NCBI RefSeq assembly: GCF_010233585.1
Contig: NZ_CP045997.1
Span: forward strand, 3,907,682-3,971,681
Direction: 5' to 3'
Source: Spirosoma endbachense
Lineage (GTDB): Bacteria; Bacteroidota; Bacteroidia; Cytophagales; Spirosomataceae
DNA: 64,000 nucleotides
A program made the position numbers and the translations under genes. Positions 45,540 through 53,460 of this stretch are shown here, piece by piece. Under the pieces are notes generated by a model that worked only from the letters and a program-made list of their open reading frames with translations, did no database searches and was not told the DNA's origin. Numbering within the stretch: position 1 is the stretch's first letter; each line of letters begins with the position of its first letter.

Positions 45540-47825
45540 ATGAAATATCTGCTTTTTTGCCTTCTATTTTCCTTCACTGCATTTGCCCAAACCAACAACC
45601 AATATAATCTGATTCCGTTTCCGGCACGATTTATCGGTCAGGACGGGCAGTTTACGCTCACCACCAACACCCGCGTTGTGGTGTCTCCCGCTGCCGATGC
45701 CACCGTTCGGGGCGTAGCGCAAACATTTGTCAATCAGGTAAAAACCGCCAACGGATTAGCCCTTGCAGTCGCGCCGACCAGCCCTGTTCTGGCAAAAGGA
45801 GCGAACATCCTTCTGACACTTAATAAAAAGCTGGCGCTGGGCGACGAAGGGTATAAACTAACCGTTACGTCAACCCGTGTGATTGCTGAAGCCGCCACAG
45901 CCAGGGGTTTATTTTATGCAACCCAGACCCTACGTCAACTACTGCTGGTTGGTCAGTCGGCAACCGTAACGATGGCTGCCTGTGCCATTACCGATAAACC
46001 GCGTTATGGCTACCGGGGGCTTCACCTCGATGTTTCGCGGCACTTTATGCCTGTGGCATTTGTCAAGAAATACATCGACCTGATGGCGATGCATAAACAA
46101 AACACTTTCCATTGGCATCTAACCGATGATCAGGGCTGGCGTATTGAGATCAAGAAGTATCCGAAATTAACTCAACTTGGCAGCAAACGGGCCGAGACAC
46201 TCATTGGTCAGTATAGTCAGAATTATCCACAGCAGTTTGACGGAAAACCCCACGGCGGCTTCTACACGCAGGACGAAATTCGGGATGTAGTACGCTACGC
46301 TCAGAGTCGATTTGTGACCATTATTCCTGAAATTGAAATGCCCGGTCATGCACTGGCGGCCCTGACGGCTTATCCTGAGCTTGGTTGTGAGCCAACCAAA
46401 GCGTATCAGGTAGCGACCAAATGGGGGGTTTTTGACGATGTTTTCTGCCCATCCGAAAAAACGTTTGGCTTTTTGCAGGATGTGCTTACTGAGGTTATGA
46501 CGCTTTTCCCCGGAAAATACATTCACATCGGGGGCGACGAATGCCCGAAAACTGCCTGGAAACAAAGTGCCTTCTGCCAGGATCTGATGAAGAAAAACAA
46601 GCTGAAAGATGAACACGAATTACAAAGCTATTTTATCCGGCGCATCGAGAAATTTGTGAATAGTAAAGGGCGGGCCATCATTGGTTGGGACGAAATTCTG
46701 GAGGGTGGTCTGGCCCCCAATGCCACTGTTATGAGCTGGCGGGGTACAGCCGGTGGTATTGCAGCCGCGAAACAGAAACACGCTGTGATCATGACACCCG
46801 GCGAAACCTGCTACCTCGACCATTATCAGGGCAACCCAGCCACCGAGCCGCTGGCCATTGGCGGTTACCTGCCACTCGATCAGGTTTATGCCTACGAGCC
46901 AACACCCGTCGATTTATCACCCGCCGAACAAAACTATATTCTGGGCGTACAGGGAAATGTCTGGACAGAATACATGCCCACTTCCGAAAATGTTGAGTAT
47001 ATGGTTTTTCCTCGTGCTATTGCTCTGGCCGAAATTGCCTGGCTACCCAAAGGCCCCCGGAATTTCGAAGACTTTGCGCAACGACTCAAAAATCACCTCC
47101 CACGGCTAAACACGATGCCCGTTAATTACGCCAAACGACTGTTCGACATCACGGCAACCACGCAACCAAACGAGCAGGGGCAAATCCAGGTCCGGCTAAC
47201 TAAACTGGACAGCGATAGCCAGATTTTTTACACAACGAATGGGAAAGAGCCCAACGAGCGCACTACTGAATACATTGGCCCGATAACACTGACCAAGACA
47301 ACAACAATTCGGGCCATGACGCCCACCGGTGGGCGGTTGACGCAAACCTTCACGCTGCATAAAGGGAAAAATAAACCCTATACCTACGCCATTGAAACGG
47401 GAAACGACAGCGATGCAAAAACTACCAAGCTAACGGATGGTGTACGGGGTGATACGCCACGTGGCCGTCGGGAGTGGGTCAATTTCTTCGGTGATATGGA
47501 CATTACGCTGGATCTTGGCGATGTAACGAGCGTTACGAAAGTATCGCTAAACTTCCTGAAGGTTATTCTAGACAAAAGCTTCCCACCAGCGTCGGTTTCT
47601 ATTGCTATCTCGCGCGATGGTCAGGATTACAAGGAAGCTATCGATCAACCGGTTAAATACGAGCTGACCGGCCCATGGGATATTTTACCGGTTGTGGCCG
47701 ATTTTAAAACAGCACGGGCACGTTACGTACGCATTCGGGCAAAAAATGCGGGCGTATGCCCCACTGGGCACCCCAATGCTGGTGAGAAAACCTATTTTGC
47801 TACGGATGAAATTGTAGTAGAATAA
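45540..47825 (+). CDS. Beta-N-acetylhexosaminidase, GH20, with C-terminal binding domains
   Basis: A 761-residue exported enzyme (signal MKYLLFCLLFSFTAFAQ). An N-terminal GH20b domain (about 20-140) precedes the catalytic barrel starting GYRGLHLDVSRHF. The catalytic Asp-Glu pair is in HIGGDECPKTAWK (about 330). After the barrel comes a chitobiase C-terminal-type domain (IFYTTNGKEPNERTTEY, about 555-610) and an F5/8-type carbohydrate-binding module to the end. It releases terminal N-acetylglucosamine from chitin-like or glycoprotein sugars, probably in the periplasm or at the surface. No SusCD pair is adjacent. Confidence 0.94.
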   Translation: MKYLLFCLLFSFTAFAQTNNQYNLIPFPARFIGQDGQFTLTTNTRVVVSPAADATVRGVAQTFVNQVKTANGLALAVAPTSPVLAKGANILLTLNKKLALGDEGYKLTVTSTRVIAEAATARGLFYATQTLRQLLLVGQSATVTMAACAITDKPRYGYRGLHLDVSRHFMPVAFVKKYIDLMAMHKQNTFHWHLTDDQGWRIEIKKYPKLTQLGSKRAETLIGQYSQNYPQQFDGKPHGGFYTQDEIRDVVRYAQSRFVTIIPEIEMPGHALAALTAYPELGCEPTKAYQVATKWGVFDDVFCPSEKTFGFLQDVLTEVMTLFPGKYIHIGGDECPKTAWKQSAFCQDLMKKNKLKDEHELQSYFIRRIEKFVNSKGRAIIGWDEILEGGLAPNATVMSWRGTAGGIAAAKQKHAVIMTPGETCYLDHYQGNPATEPLAIGGYLPLDQVYAYEPTPVDLSPAEQNYILGVQGNVWTEYMPTSENVEYMVFPRAIALAEIAWLPKGPRNFEDFAQRLKNHLPRLNTMPVNYAKRLFDITATTQPNEQGQIQVRLTKLDSDSQIFYTTNGKEPNERTTEYIGPITLTKTTTIRAMTPTGGRLTQTFTLHKGKNKPYTYAIETGNDSDAKTTKLTDGVRGDTPRGRREWVNFFGDMDITLDLGDVTSVTKVSLNFLKVILDKSFPPASVSIAISRDGQDYKEAIDQPVKYELTGPWDILPVVADFKTARARYVRIRAKNAGVCPTGHPNAGEKTYFATDEIVVE

Positions 47826-47827
47826 TT

Positions 47828-47866
47828 TTTTGTCCTGCTGATGCTTCCTGCATCAGCAGGACAAAA
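47828..47866. terminator. Hairpin after the hexosaminidase gene
   Basis: TTTTGTCCTGCTGATGC and its complement around TTCCT. It ends 28 bp before the next start. Confidence 0.8.
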
Positions 47867-47894
47867 GCAACGTTTATTTCTGTATCTTGTCGAT

Positions 47895-48602
47895 ATGAAA
47901 TCCCGTCAGAAAATAGTCGTTTTATCCGGTGCCGGAATCAGTGCCGAGAGTGGAATTCCGACTTTCCGTGCATCAGATGGCCTTTGGGAAAATCACCGGA
48001 TTGAAGATGTGGCCACGCCCGAAGCCTGGCAGCGCAATCCGGATCTGGTTCAGGATTTTTACAATCAACGCCGAAAGCAGGCTCTGAGTGTTCAGCCGAA
48101 TGCCGGCCATCTGGCCCTGGTGAAGCTCGAAGACTATTTCGATGTGACGGTCATTACGCAGAACGTAGATAATCTCCACGAGAAAGCCGGGTCATCGAAC
48201 GTTATTCACTTACATGGTGAGCTGTTCAAATCGCGCAGTACCAAAGATCCGAATCTGGTTTACGACATTGACGGCTGGGAGTTAAAACGGGGTGACCTTT
48301 GTGCAAAAGGTTCACAACTTCGCCCGCATATTGTTTGGTTTGGCGAAGCGGTGCCTATGATGGATGTTGCTTTAGACATTACTCATGAGGCCGATATTTT
48401 TATCGTTGTCGGTACGTCATTGAATGTTTATCCGGCTGCCGGTCTGGTTTACGCCGTTGGAAAGGGAGTCCCGATTTATGTTGTCGATCCCAACAGCCCA
48501 GATGTTCATGGACGATCTACTGTGACTTATATAGTAGAGCCGGCTACGATTGGTCTTACTAAATTGGCTGATCAACTTATAGAAACTACTCGTGTATCAT
48601 GA
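47895..48602 (+). CDS. cobB: NAD-dependent protein deacylase, Sir2 family
   Basis: A 235-residue sirtuin from ATG 47895. The NAD-binding motif is VLSGAGISAESGIPTFR, the catalytic His is in LHGELFKS after TQNVDNLH, and PHIVWFGEAVP, GTSLNVYPAA complete the fold. The zinc cysteines of classical sirtuins are not evident (KSRSTKDPN region carries none except the later LCAKG), which fits short class III/U members from this phylum. It overlaps the rhodanese gene by ATGA. Confidence 0.92.
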   Translation: MKSRQKIVVLSGAGISAESGIPTFRASDGLWENHRIEDVATPEAWQRNPDLVQDFYNQRRKQALSVQPNAGHLALVKLEDYFDVTVITQNVDNLHEKAGSSNVIHLHGELFKSRSTKDPNLVYDIDGWELKRGDLCAKGSQLRPHIVWFGEAVPMMDVALDITHEADIFIVVGTSLNVYPAAGLVYAVGKGVPIYVVDPNSPDVHGRSTVTYIVEPATIGLTKLADQLIETTRVS

Positions 48603-48988
48603 AAACCATTCGTTTTTTCTCCGCTTTTTTTCTGTTACTGATCAACATCACTGCGTGGGCACAGGATGCGCCTAAAAACCTCAATGCCCAGCAGGCGGCT
48701 CAGTTACTGCAAACCGACAAAGGCATTGTTGTTCTCGACGTTCGTACTCCGGCCGAATTTCAGGCCGGGCACCTCATAAACGCAGTTAACGTCGACTATA
48801 AAGCCGCCGATTTCGAGCAGCAGTTAGCCAAATTAGACCACTCAAAACCTTATCTGGTACATTGTGCGGTGGGTGGCCGAAGCACGAAAACGCTACCTAT
48901 TCTGCAAAAACTCGGATTTCAGAATGTCAGGCATCTCGATGGTGGGCTTCAGGCCTGGCAACAAGCCGGGCTACCGGTTGTAAAGTAG
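48599..48988 (+). CDS. Exported rhodanese-domain protein
   Basis: A 129-residue protein with a signal peptide (IRFFSAFFLLLINITAWAQ) and one rhodanese domain: VVLDVRTPAEFQAGHL and the active-site loop VHCAVGGRS with its Cys. It therefore handles sulfane sulfur or acts as a phosphatase-like domain in the periplasm. Its start overlaps the sirtuin stop by 4 bp. Confidence 0.9.
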   Translation: MKTIRFFSAFFLLLINITAWAQDAPKNLNAQQAAQLLQTDKGIVVLDVRTPAEFQAGHLINAVNVDYKAADFEQQLAKLDHSKPYLVHCAVGGRSTKTLPILQKLGFQNVRHLDGGLQAWQQAGLPVVK

Positions 48989-49064
48989 CTGGCAACTGGA
49001 TAAAATAGGGGCAACATTTCCCGATAAACCGGGTTCAACACGAACACTCAACGTTTGTGTTTTT

Positions 49065-49787
49065 ATGCATCCCACCAACGACTTAGCCGCCAAAACCCTT
49101 AGGGTACACCATCTACTGAATGACCTCTACGGCATACAGGCCATTTATGGACGGACTGACCCGATGCATGAATTAATCAGCACCATTCTTTCGCATCGCA
49201 CAACCCATGCCAATGAAGTAACGGCCTACCGCACCCTGCGCGAACGTTTTCCCACCTGGGAAGTGGTTCGGGATGCACCACTTCCCGGTCTGATCGACGC
49301 CATAAAAACGGCTAATTATCCGGAAGTTAAAGCCCCATATATTCAGAATCTGCTGCGACAGTTAATTCGCGAAACAGGTGCAGCCAATATTGATTTTCTG
49401 GCTAATCTCACGACCGAGGAAGCCATGAAATGGCTAACCGACCTGCCAGGTATTGGCTTGAAAACGGCTACATTACTCCTATTATTCAATTTCAAAAAGC
49501 CGGTGCTGCCTGTAGATACCCATGTTCATCGGGTAACACAGCGGCTTGGGTTAATTGGTCCGAAAGTGAGTGCCGAAAAAGCGCATGGCATTCTGTTGGC
49601 TTATCTGCCACAGGATGCCACCGTATTATTTAACTTCCACAAGCATTTTTATTGGCACGGACAACGCGTCTGCACCTGGTATTACCCCAAATGCAATGAA
49701 TGCATTTTACAAAAACAGTGCGATTTTTTTCGGGCAGGAGGCAAAATGGCCTTGAGCAGTACACCAGCCAGGGCTAAAGCAAAGTAG
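49065..49787 (+). CDS. nth: Endonuclease III-like DNA glycosylase/AP lyase
   Basis: A 240-residue HhH-GPD protein. The helix-hairpin-helix is LPGIGLKTATLL with its catalytic Lys, and the catalytic Asp is in PVDTHVHRV. The [4Fe-4S] cluster has C-x6-C-x2-C-x5-C spacing (CTWYYPKCNECILQKQC). It removes oxidised pyrimidines. Compared with classical Nth the sequence around the HhH (SHRTTHANEVTAYRTL) is divergent, so the preferred lesion may differ. Confidence 0.9.
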   Translation: MHPTNDLAAKTLRVHHLLNDLYGIQAIYGRTDPMHELISTILSHRTTHANEVTAYRTLRERFPTWEVVRDAPLPGLIDAIKTANYPEVKAPYIQNLLRQLIRETGAANIDFLANLTTEEAMKWLTDLPGIGLKTATLLLLFNFKKPVLPVDTHVHRVTQRLGLIGPKVSAEKAHGILLAYLPQDATVLFNFHKHFYWHGQRVCTWYYPKCNECILQKQCDFFRAGGKMALSSTPARAKAK

Positions 49788-49834
49788 ACTTATTAGCCAA
49801 CGGTTAATTCTGTAAACGCCTGTCTTAGAAAAAG

Positions 49835-49898
49835 AAAAATCGCAGCTGTTCGCGAAAGCTTAATTTGCTTTTAGTCGCGAACAGCTGCGATTTTTTTT
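49835..49898. terminator. Bidirectional terminator between nth and the HhH operon
   Basis: Perfect 21-bp arms (AAAAATCGCAGCTGTTCGCGA and its complement) with a 19-nt loop and a T-run. Confidence 0.9.
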
Positions 49899-49915
49899 AC
49901 TCGCAACCTGACGGC

Positions 49916-50638
49916 TTAACTTTTTGAGCCGTATTTCCGCTCATAAAAACTTTTCGACTGTTCTACCCAGTTGTCGCGTTCGATACGACCCGGGAAGAAC
50001 TCGATAATTTCGTTCACCTTATCGATGTCTTCTTTGGTGAAGTTAGCGATCTGGCGGAATGTATAAATTCCCAGGCTATGGAGTTTACGTTCCAGAAAAG
50101 GCCCCACGCCAACGATATCTTTCAAATCATCGGCATCGAGGGCAACCGCCCGGCCAATTCGATCGAAATTCAGTTCGCCGGAACGGGCCGCAATCCGGCT
50201 CAATACGGCTGCTTCTGAGTTTCCGGTAGCGGGCAAGCCAGATGTAGGCATAGCTGGCGGTGCTGGCGGTGCTGGCGGTACAACCGGTGGCACGTCAGCA
50301 ACAGGCACGACCGCAGGAAGCTCCGGTTCTGCATCAATCAGCTCGGGCGTGTCGTCGGGGGCAATGGCTGGCAATAATGGGTCTGCATGAACAAAAGCTG
50401 GCGGAGCTTTCGGCGTGTTAGCTGTGCGGGCAATTGTTCCGGGAACGCCACCGGCGGCCTTCGAACGGCGGCATTCTTCCAGTTCCGCTTCCTGATCGGC
50501 GATAGCTGTACGTAGTGAACTGATGCGGCCGCTTAATGCCAGCCGCCCAAGCAACCAGCCAACAAAAGCAATAAACGCCAGCAGCAATAGTATTTCGATG
50601 ACAGCTACCGGGCGACTAAAAGGATCTAATCCAAACAT
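49916..50638 (-). CDS. Membrane-anchored helix-hairpin-helix protein, paralogue 1
   Basis: A 240-residue protein: one N-terminal membrane helix (VIEILLLLAFIAFVGWLLG), a short coiled coil, a long Pro/Ala-rich linker (about 65-140) and a C-terminal domain with DADDLKDIVGVGPFLERKL (helix-hairpin-helix) and FTKEDIDKVNEII-FFPGRIERDNW. The C-terminal domain is nearly identical to that of the neighbouring gene at 50728, so the two arose by duplication; the linker is the main difference. HhH domains of this kind usually bind DNA or proteins. The membrane anchor and the OmpA-like partner upstream suggest an envelope role. Confidence 0.8.
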   Translation of the reverse strand: MFGLDPFSRPVAVIEILLLLAFIAFVGWLLGRLALSGRISSLRTAIADQEAELEECRRSKAAGGVPGTIARTANTPKAPPAFVHADPLLPAIAPDDTPELIDAEPELPAVVPVADVPPVVPPAPPAPPAMPTSGLPATGNSEAAVLSRIAARSGELNFDRIGRAVALDADDLKDIVGVGPFLERKLHSLGIYTFRQIANFTKEDIDKVNEIIEFFPGRIERDNWVEQSKSFYERKYGSKS

Positions 50639-50727
50639 GATGGGTCTGTAGTTTATAGTCCAGGATTATGGGTTTTAACTGATAGCCATTGGCTATTGAC
50701 CAAAACGACAACCAGAAAGGCAAAAAC

Positions 50728-51213
50728 TTATTTCTTTCTAGCTAGTTCAGCTGCCTGACCTACCCAGTTGTCGCGTTCGATACGGCCGGGAAAAAACTCG
50801 ATAATATCATTCACCAGATCGATATCTTCCTTGGTAAAGCTGGCAATTTGCCGGAATGTATAGATACCAACCGCATGGAGTTTCTTCTCTAAAAACGGCC
50901 CGACCCCAACAATAGCCTTCAGGTCGTCGGCGTCCGAAAGAACAGCATAACCAATCCGGCTAAATTGAATTTCGTTCGCACGGTTCCGAATCCGGTTAAG
51001 CACAATATCTTCATCATTAACAGCCGTAACAACAGGCGCTCGCAGGCAATCGTCTACTTCACGTTGTGTGCTGGCCAGATCACCTTCGAGTTGGCGAATA
51101 AGCCGCTGGCGGGATGAGTAACCGATAATGTAACCCAACACCAGCGTAACAACTGCCATAATCAGATGGTGAAGCTGAGCATCGGGTAGATTAAGTGGAT
51201 TTAATTCAAACAT
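50728..51213 (-). CDS. Membrane-anchored helix-hairpin-helix protein, paralogue 2
   Basis: A 161-residue protein with one membrane helix (HLIMAVVTLVLGYIIGY), a short coiled coil (RQRLIRQLEGDLASTQREVD), then the HhH domain (DADDLKAIVGVGPFLEKKL, FTKEDIDLVNDIIEFFPGR). It lacks the long Pro-rich linker of paralogue 1. It lies 89 bp upstream of paralogue 1 and 72 bp downstream of the OmpA-like gene, all on the minus strand, so a three-gene operon is likely. Confidence 0.82.
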   Translation of the reverse strand: MFELNPLNLPDAQLHHLIMAVVTLVLGYIIGYSSRQRLIRQLEGDLASTQREVDDCLRAPVVTAVNDEDIVLNRIRNRANEIQFSRIGYAVLSDADDLKAIVGVGPFLEKKLHAVGIYTFRQIASFTKEDIDLVNDIIEFFPGRIERDNWVGQAAELARKK

Positions 51214-51285
51214 GATTTAGGGAGTTTGTAGGTTGTCATTGAGGTTTGTAGATTGTCCTGCAAACCTCAACCCTGTTGAACTACA

Positions 51286-52269
51286 TTATTGAATGACAAC
51301 TACCGTTACACGCCGATTGGCTTTACGGCCCGATATGGTGCTATTGTCTGCTTTAGGATCAGCCTCTCCTTTTGCCTGGACAATAATTTGCTCATTATTA
51401 ATACCTGACTTACGCAATTTCAGCTTTACATCATTGGCCCGATCGCGGGAGAGTCGCATGTTCACATCGTCGGGGCCGGAATTGTCGGTGTAGCCTGTTA
51501 GCCGAAGTTTTTTGTCTTTGTGTTCGGTAAGGTACTTAGCAGCTTCGTCGAAAAACTTTTTCGTTTCGGGCGTTTTAATGTAGTTGGCCTCACCAAGGGG
51601 AAAATACAAATCGATCGGTTCAAAGACGGATTTAAACTTTACGGATGCAGCCAGATCGGCTTCCGTTGTGGGTGCGGTCAGTGTGATGGGGGCAGGCGAT
51701 GTTGCCGTTACCGACTCCGTACTAGCTTTGGCGGGCTCTGCCCCACTAAAGGCAAAATCGAGCCCCCCACGGAGCGAATCACCCTTAGCTGTAAACGAAA
51801 GATTACGTTCAACTCCTTTCGTTGTAATCGACGCGGCTGGTATGCCCTGTTGGATCAAATACTGCTTGATTCCCTCGGCGCGGGCCAGTCCCAGATTAGC
51901 AAAGGTGGATGTATTCGTTTCTGAGAGTGAATAGTAGCCCGTAATGTCAAGCATTCGGCCCGGATTGGCCTTCAGATAAGTTACCATCGACTCCAGAGAA
52001 CCGCCAAGTGTGTTTATATTGGCGTTGGCGCCGGATTTGGCAAAACTGAAATTGCCGGGTAGCTCAAGCCGGAAAAGGCTACCGTCGGCAATGGTGTATC
52101 CATCTGCGTCGGAGGGCGTCGTTTCAAGGTCGGGTTCTACAGCAACTGCCTGAGCTGTCGGTTGAGCATCATCAGCACACAGTTGCTTGATTTTGCAGAC
52201 ATGCCACCAGGTTGAGCCGATCATCCATAGCACCAGCAGGACAATCCAGGGGGTTTTGTTGGCGAACAT
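51286..52269 (-). CDS. OmpA-family protein with two OmpA-like modules
   Basis: A 327-residue protein: an N-terminal membrane helix (IVLLVLWMIGSTWWHVC), a first degenerate OmpA-like module (about 60-165; GLARAEGIKQYLIQQGI), a Ser/Thr/Pro-rich linker, and a full C-terminal OmpA domain (about 210-327) with TGYTDNSGPDDVNMRLS and RDRANDVKLKLRKSGI, the peptidoglycan-binding residues. The first module may bind a different ligand or have lost binding. It leads an operon with two HhH proteins and has its own promoter. Confidence 0.88.
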   Translation of the reverse strand: MFANKTPWIVLLVLWMIGSTWWHVCKIKQLCADDAQPTAQAVAVEPDLETTPSDADGYTIADGSLFRLELPGNFSFAKSGANANINTLGGSLESMVTYLKANPGRMLDITGYYSLSETNTSTFANLGLARAEGIKQYLIQQGIPAASITTKGVERNLSFTAKGDSLRGGLDFAFSGAEPAKASTESVTATSPAPITLTAPTTEADLAASVKFKSVFEPIDLYFPLGEANYIKTPETKKFFDEAAKYLTEHKDKKLRLTGYTDNSGPDDVNMRLSRDRANDVKLKLRKSGINNEQIIVQAKGEADPKADNSTISGRKANRRVTVVVIQ

Positions 52270-52356
52270 AAAGTTATAGAGGTTAAGCAGGGAGAACCTT
52301 TATGATTTAGGTTAAACGGCCACCAGGCGACCAGTCTGGTTCGATTAGTGACTGCC

Positions 52357-52364
52357 CAAAAATA
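52357..52364 (-). promoter_or_regulatory. Predicted -7 element of the OmpA/HhH operon
   Basis: On the minus strand TATTTTTG, 87 bp upstream of the OmpA-like gene start. Confidence 0.5.
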
Positions 52365-52496
52365 CAAGTAAGGAGTATAAATGCAAGAGTGTCAACATTT
52401 TTGGTCGTTTTATACCAATTTTTCACTGTGACAATGGGGAATTTTCGCAGTGCGATCATCCCTACAGACTTACATCAATCATACTCTATTTTACCG

Positions 52497-53435
52497 CTAG
52501 GTATGGGCTAATTGCAACGCACCAACCGGTACGGCATCTTCACCAAGTTTTGCCAATAGCAGGACAGGAACAGGGTGAAACGCTTTCATAACAAACCGGG
52601 GGAGCGCCTGTCGAACTGCGGCCCGAAGCGGCTCCCCAATCAATGACAAACCTCCGCCCAACACAATAGCGTCGGGATGAAACAGGTGAACTACATGCGA
52701 CAGACCCAAAGCCGCAACCGAGCCAATCTGCTCGATCAGCATCTTCGCAACGGGATCACTGGCTTCGTAGGCCGGATGCAAAAAACGCGCTTCCCCACCA
52801 ATCGCATTGGCCTTATGCGCCTGCTCAACAAGCGTTTTCAAGACGGAATCATTGGGCAACTGAGGTAATAAGTCTCGAATCTGCTGATCAACGGCCCAGC
52901 CAGAGATTGTCTGCTCGATCGTTTGTCCGGGCGATCCTGATTCGTCTGGTGGTATGAGCCATAAGTGCCCGATCTCCGCTTCGCCCGGTGTAGCTCCGTG
53001 ATAAACCCGGCCATTCTGCACCAATCCTCCGCCGATTCCGCTACCGAGAGTTATGTAAAACACGTTATCGAAGCCGGTAGCCACTCCCCTACTCGCTTCG
53101 CCCAGAGCCGCAACATTGGCGTCATTATCAATTCGGACAACCACGCCCGGAATGCGCTCACGAAGCCAAGCGGTCAGATCGATTCCGGCCCAGCCGCCAA
53201 TCTGATGCGATGTGGCAATACGACCTGTTTTCCAGTCCAGCGGTCCGCCAAAACCAATACCGACCCTTTGAGGGGGCTCGTTCAACTGGCGTAGCGTCGC
53301 TTCGATTTGAGCCAGAATACCCTCCGCTCCCTGCGCTGGATCGACCGTATAGCGAAAACGCTCAACAATCTGACCCGTCGAATCGCTCGTTACCAGTTGC
53401 AGTTTAGTGCCTCCAATTTCAATACCAAGATTCAT
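52497..53435 (-). CDS. ROK-family sugar kinase
   Basis: A 312-residue ROK protein: phosphate-binding IEIGGTKLQLV, catalytic Asp in VRIDNDANVAALGEA, and YITLGSGIGGGLVQNG. The zinc motif usually found in glucokinase-like members (CGxxGCxE) is absent: the corresponding stretch is LIPPDESGSPGQTIEQTI. It has no DNA-binding domain, so it acts as a kinase rather than a repressor. Glucose, fructose or amino sugars are possible substrates. The stop lies 60 bp from the unrecognised secreted gene upstream. Confidence 0.88.
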   Translation of the reverse strand: MNLGIEIGGTKLQLVTSDSTGQIVERFRYTVDPAQGAEGILAQIEATLRQLNEPPQRVGIGFGGPLDWKTGRIATSHQIGGWAGIDLTAWLRERIPGVVVRIDNDANVAALGEASRGVATGFDNVFYITLGSGIGGGLVQNGRVYHGATPGEAEIGHLWLIPPDESGSPGQTIEQTISGWAVDQQIRDLLPQLPNDSVLKTLVEQAHKANAIGGEARFLHPAYEASDPVAKMLIEQIGSVAALGLSHVVHLFHPDAIVLGGGLSLIGEPLRAAVRQALPRFVMKAFHPVPVLLLAKLGEDAVPVGALQLAHT

Positions 53436-53460
53436 GCAACTTATGATTAATGCCTACTGC

